A stretch of 64,000 nt of DNA from Nocardia puris (lineage in GTDB: Bacteria > Actinomycetota > Actinomycetes > Mycobacteriales > Mycobacteriaceae): contig NZ_QNRE01000017.1 of assembly GCF_003315035.1 (NCBI RefSeq), forward strand, positions 62,001-126,000, written 5' to 3'. Numbering within the stretch: position 1 is the stretch's first letter; each line of letters begins with the position of its first letter. Made by a program: the position numbers and the translations under genes. A model generated the notes under the pieces. The model had not been told where the DNA came from. It saw only the letters and a list, made by a program, of their open reading frames with translations, and made no database searches. This document shows positions 27,620-37,203 of this stretch, piece after piece.

Positions 27620-30600
27620 TCAACCATCGAGCCGGGTCGCGCCCAGCTCGGAGCGCAGCAACTCCAGGGCGACCTCGTCGGGGTCGCGCCGGTCCTCCGG
27701 GGCCACCGGCTTGGCGGCCTCGGCGAGCATCTCCTGCTCCTCCTCGGCCGTCAGCGGGCCGGGTACCGCGGGAGCGGGCGCGTACTCGACGGGATCGGGC
27801 GGCGGATAGCTGCCCGGACCGGGGTCGTCGGGTAGGTCGGGGTAGTCGGGCGGGGGGATGTCGTCGTCGCCTCCCGAGCGGGGTGGCGGGGCGGGCCTGC
27901 CGCCGCCGGTGCCGCCCGCCTTCGCCTGGCTCGGGCGCGAATAGCGCGGCGGGGTGTTCGACTCCCGGTTACCTTCCGGAGCGGGCGGGCGCGACGGCGC
28001 CGCGGGGGCGCGAGTGCCCGCGGCCCGGTTGCCCTGGGCAGGACGATCCGTCGCGGCCCCTTGACCACCTTGGCCGCTTCGGCCACCCTGACCGCCCCGG
28101 CCGCGCGGGGCCTGCGCCGCGGCACCGGCCACCACCCACCGGATCTCGTGATCGCGGCCGAGGGCCGCGCGCACCGCCGATCGCACCGCCTCGGTATTGC
28201 GCGGATCCGACAACCGCTGCGCCAGCGGCGCGTGCTGGTGCGCGAACACGATGACGCCGTCCTCGACCCCGGCCACCGACGCCCCCGACAGCAGCGCGTG
28301 CACCGCCGCCCCGAACTCCCGCACCTTGGCCCGGATGTCTCCCCAAGCGCTTTCGACCGCGCGCCTGAGCTCTTCACCGTCCGGCGCACCGGACGAATCT
28401 GCATGCGTTGCTTCGGGTTCCGAGGGTGCGGGAGCTGCTGCGGGCATTGCCGGAGTGGGTTCGGGCGCGCCGACCGGCTCAGCGGCCCGCATGGGGGCCG
28501 ACTCGAAAGCCTTTGCGGGCACGGCAGATTCGGACACCTGCGCGGTGGGCTCGGCCCGATCCGCAGATTCACCCCGCCGGACCGCAGGGTCAGCGTGCTG
28601 CGCGGCGGCCTCGGCCTGCCGGGTGGTGGGCTCCGGCCGCTGAGGGGTGGGCTCAACTCGACCAGCGGAATCAGCTTGTCCGGCGGCAGGCGCAGCATGT
28701 TGCGCGCCGGATTCAGCGCGTCGAGCGGCGGTCTCGGCACCGTGTGCGGTGGGCCCAGCGTGATGTCCGCCGGATTCAGCGTGCAGAGCGGAGGCCTCGG
28801 GCTGCTGCGTGGCGGACTCGGCCTGCCGCGCGGCGGGTCGAGCGTTCTCCTGATGCGCGGCGTCACCCGGATGGGCGGTTTCCTGCCCGCCCGCCGGCGA
28901 ACTCACAGCGCCCTCCACAGGACCGGACGCCCCGGCGCCGGAGCCCGCCCCGGCCGCCCGCACACCCGCCGACGGAGTCTCCGCAGGGCCCCTTTCCGCC
29001 CCGCGCGCCGCACTCGACGCCGCCGAGTCGGGCCGCGCCGAAATACTCTCGGTCGGCACATCGGCACTCGGCCGCTCGGGCACCGGGCTCGGTTCACCCA
29101 CGCGCGACTCGGGGGAGGCCGGGCGATCCTGACCCGCGGGCTGCTCGGCTCCGGCGACGCCCGGCGACGCCGAGTGCACGCCACCGGGCGGCGCCGGCGA
29201 ATCACCGGCGCTCAGGTTCTGCGCATCGGGTCGCGTCGCACCCCCGGCTCGCTCATGTCCGGCGGCGACTTCCGACTCATGGGGCGTATCCGAGGCGGAG
29301 TGCTCCGCCCGCAGCGAGCCGACCGCGTCGTCACCGCGCCCCTGTCCACCACCCGAGGGACGCCGACCTGCGGCATTGTCGAGCGAATCCGGGCGGTCCG
29401 GGCCGGAACCGCTTGCGGCATCACCCTTTCCGGGGCGTCCGGACTTCTCCTCGCGCAGCGCGGCGAGCGCTTCCGCTCCGCGGCGGCGGGACGGGTCACC
29501 GCCGGACGGGCGCGGAGATTCCGTGCGCGGCGCGGCGGCCGGGGCCGCTGCCGACGGGGCGGGCACCCCGCCGGCGAATCCGCGCTCCAGGCGCTCCAGG
29601 CGTTGCAGCGTGGCGGATTCCGCGTCGGACACCGAGGGCAGCAGCATGCGGGCGCAGATGACTTCGAGCAGCAGGCGCGGGGCGGTGGCGCCGCGCATCT
29701 CGCCCAGACCCTCGTGCAGGAGTTCGGCGTAGCGGGTGAGGGTGGCGGAGCCGATGCGCTCGGCCTGCTCACGCATGCGGTCCAGCACGTCGCCGGGGCC
29801 GGAGACCAGCCCGCGATCGGCGGCGTCGGGCACCGCGCGCAGCAGGATCAGATCGCGGAACCGCTCCAGCAGGTCCACCGCGAAGCGGCGCGGGTCGTGC
29901 CCGGCCTCCATCACCCGGTCGACGGTGCCGAACAGCGCCGCGCCGTCGTCGGTGGCGAGCGCGGCGACCGCGTCGTCGATGAGCGCCACGTCGGTGACGC
30001 CGAGCAGCGCGACGGCGCGGTTGTAGGTGACGCCCTCGGGCCCGGCGCCGGCCAGCAGCTGGTCGAGCACGCTCAGGCTGTCGCGCGGCGAACCGCCGCC
30101 CGCGCGGATGACCAGCGGATACACCGCCTCCTCGACCGGCACGTGCTCCTGTTCGCAGATCCGGCCGAGCAGCCCGCGCATGGTGGCGGGCGGCAGCAGC
30201 CGGAACGGGTAGTGGTGGGTGCGCGAGCGGATGGTCGGCAGCACCTTGTCGGGCTCGGTGGTGGCGAAGATGAAGATCAGGTGGGCGGGCGGCTCCTCCA
30301 CGATCTTGAGCAGTGCGTTGAAGCCCGCCGTGGTGACCATGTGCGCCTCGTCCACGATGAACACGCGATAGCGGGATTCGGCGGGCGCGTAGAACGCGCG
30401 GTCGCGCAGTTCGCGGGTGTCGTCGACGCCGCCGTGGCTCGCGGCGTCGAGTTCGATGACGTCGAGATTGCCCGAACCGCCCGGCCCGAGCGCCACACAC
30501 GACGGGCAGACGCCGCAGGGCCGCGAGGTGGGGCCTTGCACGCAGTTCAGCGAGCGCGCGAGGATGCGCGCCGAGGAGGTCTTACCGCAGCCGCGCGGAC

Positions 30601-30724
30601 CGGAGAACAGGTAGGCATGACTGATCCGCCCGGTGTCCAGCGCGGTACTCAGCGGGTCGGTGACGTGCTCCTGACCCACCACCTCAGCGAACGTTGCCGG
30701 TCGGTACTTCCGGTACAGAGCCAC
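27620..30724 (-). CDS. dnaX: DNA polymerase III gamma/tau subunit
   Basis: A 1034-residue clamp-loader subunit, GTG start (VALYRKYRPATF). Residues 1-230 are the AAA+ core with Walker A SGPRGCGKTSSA (41-52), the zinc-finger cysteines at 61, 70, 73 and 76, DEAHM in Walker B and the SRC-like sensor ATTEPDK. Domain III follows to about 360. The tau part is unusually long, with an Ala/Glu/Pro/Gly-rich linker at about 380-870. It contains short degenerate repeats built on AES, QAE and AEP. Two folded islands remain: about 790-880, and the final TAEEEQEMLAEA segment. No frameshift signal separating gamma from tau was evident. Confidence 0.95.
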   Translation of the reverse strand: MALYRKYRPATFAEVVGQEHVTDPLSTALDTGRISHAYLFSGPRGCGKTSSARILARSLNCVQGPTSRPCGVCPSCVALGPGGSGNLDVIELDAASHGGVDDTRELRDRAFYAPAESRYRVFIVDEAHMVTTAGFNALLKIVEEPPAHLIFIFATTEPDKVLPTIRSRTHHYPFRLLPPATMRGLLGRICEQEHVPVEEAVYPLVIRAGGGSPRDSLSVLDQLLAGAGPEGVTYNRAVALLGVTDVALIDDAVAALATDDGAALFGTVDRVMEAGHDPRRFAVDLLERFRDLILLRAVPDAADRGLVSGPGDVLDRMREQAERIGSATLTRYAELLHEGLGEMRGATAPRLLLEVICARMLLPSVSDAESATLQRLERLERGFAGGVPAPSAAAPAAAPRTESPRPSGGDPSRRRGAEALAALREEKSGRPGKGDAASGSGPDRPDSLDNAAGRRPSGGGQGRGDDAVGSLRAEHSASDTPHESEVAAGHERAGGATRPDAQNLSAGDSPAPPGGVHSASPGVAGAEQPAGQDRPASPESRVGEPSPVPERPSADVPTESISARPDSAASSAARGAERGPAETPSAGVRAAGAGSGAGASGPVEGAVSSPAGGQETAHPGDAAHQENARPAARQAESATQQPEASALHAESGGHHAGPTAHGAETAARRAESGAQHAAPAAGQADSAGRVEPTPQRPEPTTRQAEAAAQHADPAVRRGESADRAEPTAQVSESAVPAKAFESAPMRAAEPVGAPEPTPAMPAAAPAPSEPEATHADSSGAPDGEELRRAVESAWGDIRAKVREFGAAVHALLSGASVAGVEDGVIVFAHQHAPLAQRLSDPRNTEAVRSAVRAALGRDHEIRWVVAGAAAQAPRGRGGQGGRSGQGGQGAATDRPAQGNRAAGTRAPAAPSRPPAPEGNRESNTPPRYSRPSQAKAGGTGGGRPAPPPRSGGDDDIPPPDYPDLPDDPGPGSYPPPDPVEYAPAPAVPGPLTAEEEQEMLAEAAKPVAPEDRRDPDEVALELLRSELGATRLDG

Positions 30725-31179
30725 GGCCAGAGGTTACCGGCGCCCACCGACAGGCCGGGCGGCGACCGGCCGCCACGCGGACCCGGGCGAGCGAAGGCGC
30801 CGGACGCCCGCGAGAATGTGACATATCTAACAAGATTCCCGGCGACTTCTTCGCCCGTGCCGAACCGCTCGCGCGCGGGCGAACCCACCCGCGATCCCGC
30901 ACGCCGTCCCGCGACCGACCGAACTATTTCCGCCGACCAGTCCCCTCCGCCGGGAGTCGACCGAACTCACACCCCGATTCACCGCCGATTTGCCGACATA
31001 ACGAATCAATCACCGGAATCGACACGGCCGGATCGCCGTGGCTACCGTGGGCAATGGCAACTTCGGTAGCCAAACCTTCATCAGGTTGGTGACCCCGACC
31101 GGTCCCTCATCCCGGCCGGGGCACAACCTTCGCACCACATCGCCGCATCCCACCGCGCCTCCCGGAGGTCCGCGCCACC
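30725..31179. promoter_or_regulatory. 455-base intergenic region upstream of a hypothetical gene
   Basis: No credible coding sequence. An AT-richer patch GTGACATATCTAACAAG lies around 30818-30835. A -35-like TCGACA (31019-31024) and -10-like TACCGT (31043-31048), 18 bases apart, could start a 125-base leader for the gene at 31180. In that leader three short hairpins follow in succession, around 31059-31075, 31070-31085 and 31092-31120. Confidence 0.3.
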
Positions 31180-32010
31180 GTGCCGTCGTGTGACGAAATC
31201 GCCGCCGCCTGGCTCTCCCAGACCGACTTCGCGGGCAACACCGCCGCGGTCGGCTTGCTCAGCCGGGCGATCAATCCGCAGGAGTACGCACTCAAACGCG
31301 ATTCGCTACCCGTGGCGGCGGCCGCCGATCCGATGACCGCCTCGGCCATCCTGGAACTGCTCGAACGCGGCCAGGTGCCCACCATGGCGGCGATCCGCAC
31401 CCTCACCGCGCAGAACGAGATGCGCCGCGAGGCCGCGCGCATCGAGCGCCTGGGCAGACGCGCCCAGCGCAGCATCGACGAGTTCGGCAAGGTGCTGGCG
31501 CGGCTGGCGCACGAGCACTGTGCCGAGCACGGCACGGGCCCCACCCGCCGCGACATCCTCACCTCGGAGCCGGTCACCGCGCTCATCGCCGCACGAATCG
31601 GCCCGGTCGCGCCCAACGCGGTCAAGCACCTGTGGCTGGTGGAACGCGCCCAGCGCGCCGGCTGGATCGCCTTCAACGCCAGTCCGCACTCGCTGTGCGC
31701 GGCACGGCGATTCCACGCGGCCCCGTTCGGCAAGCGGGTCTCGCTGCGCCCGATGCACACGATCGGCACCCTGGTGGCGGGCTATCTGGCCGACCATCGG
31801 GACGCGCACGGCCACCCGCCGCACTGGACGGCGCTCGCGGACGAAGCGCGCGACGACCGCGGCCACCGGATCTTCCACGACACGGCCGACGCCCACGCAC
31901 AGCGCCTGTGGCTCACCACGGCCGAGTGGATCGCGATCGAGGACGATCTGCCGGTGCCGGGCCGCCGCGGCCTGCGCGCGCTGTCGCGCCGCCGCACGGC
32001 CGGTGCGTGA
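31180..32010 (+). CDS. hypothetical protein, helical DNA-binding candidate
   Basis: A 276-residue basic protein with a GTG start and GGAGG ten bases upstream. I do not recognise the family. The N-terminal half is predominantly helical. The central segment GPTRRDILTSEP...KHLWLVERAQRAGWIAF resembles a winged helix in composition, and it ends in a very basic tail (RRGLRALSRRRTAG). No membrane segment or signal is present. It lies 70 bases upstream of the MMPL transporter gene in the same direction. Confidence 0.65.
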   Translation: MPSCDEIAAAWLSQTDFAGNTAAVGLLSRAINPQEYALKRDSLPVAAAADPMTASAILELLERGQVPTMAAIRTLTAQNEMRREAARIERLGRRAQRSIDEFGKVLARLAHEHCAEHGTGPTRRDILTSEPVTALIAARIGPVAPNAVKHLWLVERAQRAGWIAFNASPHSLCAARRFHAAPFGKRVSLRPMHTIGTLVAGYLADHRDAHGHPPHWTALADEARDDRGHRIFHDTADAHAQRLWLTTAEWIAIEDDLPVPGRRGLRALSRRRTAGA

Positions 32011-32080
32011 TCCGGGACACAGATCTTTTCACCCCTGGTCGCCCGTCTTACGCTGACGGCGCAACCAACGAGGGGATGTA

Positions 32081-34324
32081 ATGCTCGGTCGGATCGCTCT
32101 GTTCGCCACCCGCCATCCGCGGGCCATTCTGCTCGGCGCGCTCGCCGTGGCGGTGCTGGCCGGGCTGTTCGGGGCCACGGCGGCCAGCCACCTGAAGTCG
32201 GGCGGATTCGTCTCCGACGACGCCGAGTCCCTGCGCGCCTCGCGTGTGCTCGAGGAGCACTTCCCCGGCGCGACGCCGAACTACGTTCTGCTGGTCGACT
32301 CCCCGGCGGGCGTGGACACCGAGGCCGCGCGCGACACCGGACAGCGCCTGGCCGAGGAGCTGCGCGATACACCGGCCGTGGAGGGCGTGCAGTCGTACTG
32401 GACGACGCCCGCGCCCTACAACACCGCGCTGCGCGGGGCCGACGGCAACAGCGCGCTGGTGCTGGCCGCGATCACCGGCGACGAGACCGAGATGCAGAAG
32501 ATCGCGGGCGAGCTGACCGATCGCCTGGCGGGCACCGCCGACGGTGTCACCGTGCGCGCGGGCGGGCCCGCCGCGGTCTACAACGACGTCACCGTGCAGA
32601 CCTCGCGCGATCTCGCGATCGCCGAGGCGGTCGCGATCCCGCTGTCGATGATCGTGCTGATCCTGGTGTTCGGCAGCCTGATCGCCGCCGCGCTGCCGCT
32701 GGCCGTGGGCCTGTTCGCGATCGCCGCCGCGCTGGCCATCCTGCGGCTGTTCACGCTGATCACCGACGTGTCGATCTACGCGCTGAACATGACGACCGCG
32801 CTCGGCCTGGCGCTGGCCATCGACTACAGCCTGTTCATCGTCAGCCGCTATCGCGAGGAGCTGGCCGCGGGCCGCGACGTGACCGCCGCGACCGTGCGCG
32901 CCGTACAGACCGCCGGGCGCACGGTGCTGTTCTCCGCGCTCACCGTCGCGCTGTCGCTGGCCGCGCTGAGCGTGTTCAACCTGTACTTCCTCAAGTCGTT
33001 CGCCTACGCGGGCGTGGCGGTGGTCGCCGCCGCCGCGGTGGCCTCGATCCTGATCCTGCCCGCCGCGCTGGTGCTGCTCGGACACCGCGTCAACTCGCTC
33101 GACCTGCGGGTGCCGGTGCGGCGGCTGCTGCGCAGGCCCGCCCCCACCGCGGCGCCGCGCCCGGAGGACACCGGCTGGTACCGCCTGGTGTCGAAGGTGA
33201 TGCGCCACCCGATTCCGTTCGCGACGATCATCATCGCGCTGCTGCTGGTGGTCGGCTCGCCGTTCCTGAACCTGGCCTTCGGCTACCCCGACGACCGGGT
33301 GCTGCCCACCTCGGCGGAGAGCAGACAGGTCGGCGACGAACTGCGCTCGAATTTCCCGCAGGCCGACCCGGTTTCGGCGGTGTACATCGTGCTCGACGAC
33401 TACACCGGCGGCCCCGAACCGATCGCGGCCTACGCGAAGGAACTCGCGCAACTGCCCGACGTCCCCGCGGTGCTCTCCAGCGCGGGCACGTTCGCGGGCG
33501 GCCTGTCCGCGCCCGCGCCGCCCGGTATGGCGACCGATTCGGTCACCTACCTGACCGTCAGCAGCGCACTCGACCCGTACTCCGAGGAAGGCGCGCGGCA
33601 CCTGGAGATGATCCGGGCCGTCGAACCGCCCGTGCCCGCGCTCTACAGCGGCGCGGCGGTGATCAACGACGACGCGCTCTCGGCGCTCGGCGCGCGCCTG
33701 CCCATCGCGGCCGCGCTCATCGCGTTCACCACCCTGCTCGTGCTGTTCCTGTTCACCGGCAGCGTGGTGCTGCCCGTGAAAGCGCTTGTGCTCAACACCT
33801 TCTCGCTGACAGCGGCGTTCGGCGCCATGGTGTGGGTGTTCCAGGAGGGGCACCTGTCCGGGCTGCTCGGCTTCACCGCCGTCGGCTACCTGGTGCCGAC
33901 CATGCCGATCCTCATGTTCTGCCTGGCGTTCGGCCTGTCGATGGACTACGAGGTGTTCCTGCTCTCGCGGATTCGCGAGGAGTGGCTGCGCACCGGCGAC
34001 AACACGCGCGCCGTGGCGCTCGGCGTGGCCCGCACCGGGCGCATCATCACCGCCGCCGCCCTGCTGATGGCCATCGTGCTCGGCGCGATGGTCACCTCCA
34101 AGGTGTCGTTCATGCAGCTCATGGGCCTCGGGCTCACGCTCACGGTGCTGGTGGACGCCACCGTCATCCGCGGCATGCTGGCCCCGGCCCTGATGCGCCT
34201 GCTCGGCACCGCCAACTGGTGGGCGCCCGCGCCGCTGGCCAAGCTGCACGCGAAGATCGGCCTCACCGAGGACGCGGAACCGGCCGCGCCCGCACCCAGT
34301 CCGGATCTGGCGAAGAAGGGCTGA
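32081..34324 (+). CDS. MMPL-family (RND-type) transporter
   Basis: A 747-residue membrane transporter with two sets of helices separated by extracytoplasmic loops (about 40-180 and 410-560). The two signature motifs carrying the proton-relay Asp-Tyr pair are visible: LAIDYSLFIVSRYREE in the first half and LSMDYEVFLLSRIREE in the second. MMPL proteins in mycolata export lipids or drugs using the proton gradient. Start ATG 32081 is preceded by GAGGGGATGTA. It is not next to a polyketide or lipid-synthesis gene, so the substrate is open. The C-terminus is Pro/Ala-rich. Confidence 0.92.
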   Translation: MLGRIALFATRHPRAILLGALAVAVLAGLFGATAASHLKSGGFVSDDAESLRASRVLEEHFPGATPNYVLLVDSPAGVDTEAARDTGQRLAEELRDTPAVEGVQSYWTTPAPYNTALRGADGNSALVLAAITGDETEMQKIAGELTDRLAGTADGVTVRAGGPAAVYNDVTVQTSRDLAIAEAVAIPLSMIVLILVFGSLIAAALPLAVGLFAIAAALAILRLFTLITDVSIYALNMTTALGLALAIDYSLFIVSRYREELAAGRDVTAATVRAVQTAGRTVLFSALTVALSLAALSVFNLYFLKSFAYAGVAVVAAAAVASILILPAALVLLGHRVNSLDLRVPVRRLLRRPAPTAAPRPEDTGWYRLVSKVMRHPIPFATIIIALLLVVGSPFLNLAFGYPDDRVLPTSAESRQVGDELRSNFPQADPVSAVYIVLDDYTGGPEPIAAYAKELAQLPDVPAVLSSAGTFAGGLSAPAPPGMATDSVTYLTVSSALDPYSEEGARHLEMIRAVEPPVPALYSGAAVINDDALSALGARLPIAAALIAFTTLLVLFLFTGSVVLPVKALVLNTFSLTAAFGAMVWVFQEGHLSGLLGFTAVGYLVPTMPILMFCLAFGLSMDYEVFLLSRIREEWLRTGDNTRAVALGVARTGRIITAAALLMAIVLGAMVTSKVSFMQLMGLGLTLTVLVDATVIRGMLAPALMRLLGTANWWAPAPLAKLHAKIGLTEDAEPAAPAPSPDLAKKG

Positions 34325-34346
34325 ACCCGTTGGCGGAGCGGCGGAT

Positions 34347-35471
34347 TCAGTTGACTTCCGAGGCCGGCGCGGTGAAGGTGTTGCACTCGGTGGTGAGGTT
34401 CTCGTCCACGCCCGCCTCGAACCAGTTGCCGCTGTTCTCCGGCGTGCCGTGATCGCGCGCGTCGGTGGGGCCGTCGCCGCGGCCGAACGCGTCGCGGCGG
34501 GCGACGGTGATCTGCGACGAGCTCAGCCCGCCGCCGTCCTCGGACGCACCGAGGTACATGCCGTTGAAACACTGCGCCTGCAACTCGATTCGGCGCGAGA
34601 GCTCGAGCCCGCGCGCGCTGCGGGTGCCCGCGTCCACGCGCTCGCTGTTGGCGGCGCGCAGGATGCCCGACACCGACTGCACGTGGTGGGCGTACTCGTG
34701 GGCGAACACCGAGAGGTAGACCACCCAGTTGTCCTTGAACAGATCGGTCTGCAACTGGCTGATCGGCATGTAGATGGACTTGTTGGCCGGGCAGTAGAAC
34801 GCGGCGAAGTCGGTGGTGGTGCCGGTGCAGGGCGTCTTGATGCCCTGCGTGGAGGCGCTGACGTGCACGGTGGGCGGGGTGAACGGCAGTCCCGCCTGGT
34901 CGAGCACCGGCTTCCAGGCGTCCTCGAGGCACTGTTCGGCGGTGTCGAAGAACGCGCGCGCGACCTCGACATCGGTGCTCCAGCGGGTGTACTCGCAGTC
35001 GGCGGGGATGAGCGTGTGCGGGCCGGTGACCAGCGGGTTGGCGCCCGTCTCGGCGGGACCCTGGGTTCCCTCCTCGTAGGTGATCCCCGAGGACGGACCC
35101 GTCGCGCGATCATCGCGGTCGATCATGCGAAAACCGTTGCGCACCAACGCCGCGACCACCACGGCCACGATCAGCAACAGCACACCGGCGATCTTCGATC
35201 CGCCGCTCTTACGCGGCGGACGGGGCGCCTGGCCGGGCGGGCCGTAGGGCAGGGGCGGCGGCATCGGCGGGCGGTAACCGCCCTGCGGCGGATCGGCGGG
35301 GCGCCGGCCGTACCCGGGCGGCGGACCGTAGGCCGGGCGCGGCGCGTAACCGGGTGGTTGCTGCGGATATCCGGGCGGGGGGCCGTAACCGGGGCGCTGC
35401 CCATACCCGGGCGGCGGGACCGGACGCCCACCGGGTGGAACCGGTCCATATCCGTACGGTGGTTGGGTCAC
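34347..35471 (-). CDS. neutral zinc metallopeptidase (YpfJ-like)
   Basis: A 374-residue membrane-anchored metallopeptidase with GTG start. Residues 1-90 are Pro/Gly/Tyr-rich, with degenerate repeats of PPPGYGxxP. A transmembrane helix spans about 93-111. The catalytic domain follows, with HEYAH at 258-262 and the conserved C159, C181, C215 and C227 pairs likely disulphide-bonded. The family (PF04228) is found in most bacteria but its physiological substrate is unknown. By topology the catalytic domain lies outside the membrane. Confidence 0.88.
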   Translation of the reverse strand: MTQPPYGYGPVPPGGRPVPPPGYGQRPGYGPPPGYPQQPPGYAPRPAYGPPPGYGRRPADPPQGGYRPPMPPPLPYGPPGQAPRPPRKSGGSKIAGVLLLIVAVVVAALVRNGFRMIDRDDRATGPSSGITYEEGTQGPAETGANPLVTGPHTLIPADCEYTRWSTDVEVARAFFDTAEQCLEDAWKPVLDQAGLPFTPPTVHVSASTQGIKTPCTGTTTDFAAFYCPANKSIYMPISQLQTDLFKDNWVVYLSVFAHEYAHHVQSVSGILRAANSERVDAGTRSARGLELSRRIELQAQCFNGMYLGASEDGGGLSSSQITVARRDAFGRGDGPTDARDHGTPENSGNWFEAGVDENLTTECNTFTAPASEVN

Positions 35472-35549
35472 TCCCCCGTACCCCCTCGTCTCCGATGTTT
35501 CGCCGACAGCCGCTGACGCAGGATAGCAACCTGTCTAGAGTAGGCACCC

Positions 35550-37157
35550 ATGCTGACATTCCGGGGGGCCGCCGTAGGCGTGCTGCTTCTCGCCGCGGCG
35601 GGATTGGCGAGCGCGCCGGCGGCCCAGAGCCAGCCCGCACCCGACGGGATCACGATTGTCGCGGATCTGAAGCTCAGCCGCGAAGGTGTGCTCGAAGTGG
35701 TCGAAGAAGTCACCGTGCCCGAGGGCGAGCACTTCACCCAATCCTTGCCGCTGCGACTGCAACTCGACGGCGATATCGAGCGCCGCTTCCAGGTCACCGA
35801 CATCCAGGCGCAGGGGGCGGGCACCGCGCAGGTCGCCGACGAGCAGTTCACCATCGACGCCACCCCGGGGCAGTCGACCTACTCGTATTCGATCCACAAC
35901 ACCGTCAGCGACGCGCCGGGCACCCAGGTGTTCAACTGGTTCGGCGTGCTCAACACCGATATCGCCGCGATCAGCGCGTCGGTGATCAGTCCCAGCTTCG
36001 AAATGGCCATCGTGGACTGCAAACTCGGCCCGCCCGGCAACACCCGGCCGTGCGCCGATGTGCGGATCGAGGCCGACGGCGTGCTCTGGCTGGAGCAGAC
36101 CGATCTGAACAAGGGCGACGCGATCGACCTCACCCTCCAGCTGCCGCCCGGCACGGTGCCCGCCAACGCCGATGTGGAGGATCTCGGTAAACCCGGGCCG
36201 TTCTCGGTGACCGCGCCGGTGCTGCTGGCGTTCGGCGCGCTGCTCGCCGCGCTGGCCGGGCTCGCGGCGTACGTGCTGCGCGCCCGCCGCGCCGACGCGG
36301 CCGCCCTCGCGGGCACCGACAGCATCGACCCGCTGCGCGAGGAGTCGGGCGAGGTGCGGTTCACCTCGCCCGAGGGCATCCTGCCCGGCGAGGCCGGTGT
36401 GCTGCTCGACGAGCACGCTGATCCGGTCGACATCGCCGCCACCGTCGTGGATCTCGCGGTGCGCCGTTACCTGTGGATCGACCGCATCGCCGAGAACGAC
36501 TGGCGCATCACCAGAGTGAACGCACCCGACGATCAGCTGCGCGACTACGAAAATGCCGTCTACGAGGCGATTCTGCCCGAAGGCACGGACGCGGTGACCG
36601 TCGGCCAACTGCGCGGCCGGGTCGACCCGGCGCCCATCCGCGCGGCGATGATCGCCGACGCCGTCGACAACGGCGCGTTCACCGACCGGTCGGGGATCGC
36701 CCCGGCCACCTGGATCGGCGGCGCGCTGGTGGTGGCGGGCGTCGCCGCGACGGTCGCCCTCGCGAGCGCCGGCGGGGCGGCGCTGGTCGGCGTGGCCGTC
36801 GCGCTGGCGGGTGTCGCGACGCTGTTTTTGCCCAAGTACCTTCCGGTGCGCACCGCCCACGGCAGGCAGCTGGCCGGGCAGGTGCGGGCGCTGCAACGCG
36901 GCCTGGATGCCGTTCGCCCCGAACGGATTCCGCCGACCGACCAGGAGACGGTGTTCTCGCGCGGGCTGCCCTTCACGGTCATCGGCGGGCGCGGGGACAA
37001 CTGGATCCGCGCCTTCCGCGACCTCAATCCCGCCGCCGACGCCCACCCGGGCCTCTATTGGTTCGGCGGATTCGAGCGCGACCCGAACCTGCACCGGTTC
37101 GCCGCGCACTTCCCGTACTTCATCATCGCCGTCGAAGGACTCTTCGGGGAGAACTGA
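35550..37157 (+). CDS. DUF2207-family membrane protein
   Basis: A 535-residue protein with an N-terminal signal peptide (MLTFRGAAVGVLLLAAAGL... to PAAQSQPA). A large extracytoplasmic beta domain follows (about 30-205), then a transmembrane helix near 213-235 (PVLLAFGALLAALAG). A cytoplasmic DUF2207 region follows, and a second hydrophobic pair lies near 385-430. The function of DUF2207 proteins is unknown. It is divergent from the metallopeptidase across a 78-base gap, in which both promoters must lie. Confidence 0.85.
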   Translation: MLTFRGAAVGVLLLAAAGLASAPAAQSQPAPDGITIVADLKLSREGVLEVVEEVTVPEGEHFTQSLPLRLQLDGDIERRFQVTDIQAQGAGTAQVADEQFTIDATPGQSTYSYSIHNTVSDAPGTQVFNWFGVLNTDIAAISASVISPSFEMAIVDCKLGPPGNTRPCADVRIEADGVLWLEQTDLNKGDAIDLTLQLPPGTVPANADVEDLGKPGPFSVTAPVLLAFGALLAALAGLAAYVLRARRADAAALAGTDSIDPLREESGEVRFTSPEGILPGEAGVLLDEHADPVDIAATVVDLAVRRYLWIDRIAENDWRITRVNAPDDQLRDYENAVYEAILPEGTDAVTVGQLRGRVDPAPIRAAMIADAVDNGAFTDRSGIAPATWIGGALVVAGVAATVALASAGGAALVGVAVALAGVATLFLPKYLPVRTAHGRQLAGQVRALQRGLDAVRPERIPPTDQETVFSRGLPFTVIGGRGDNWIRAFRDLNPAADAHPGLYWFGGFERDPNLHRFAAHFPYFIIAVEGLFGEN

Positions 37158-37159
37158 CG

Positions 37160-37193
37160 AAAGGTCCGGGCTCCCTGGGGAACCCGGACCTTT
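37160..37193. terminator. bidirectional terminator hairpin
   Basis: Arms AAAGGTCCGGG and CCCGGACCTTT (11 perfect base pairs) flank a 12-base loop between the convergent DUF2207 and ROK genes. A-run and T-run at the ends fit an intrinsic terminator in either direction. Confidence 0.8.
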
Positions 37194-37203
37194 CCTCGAC
37201 TGC

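Noticed and set aside
28061..31069. A 1002-codon plus-strand open frame opposite dnaX
   Set aside because: Arg/Gly-rich, no domain; the dnaX gene on the minus strand has full conserved motifs.
32048..34249. A 733-codon minus-strand frame opposite the MMPL gene
   Set aside because: Composition dominated by Arg, Gly, His and Gln; the MMPL gene has both conserved DY motifs.
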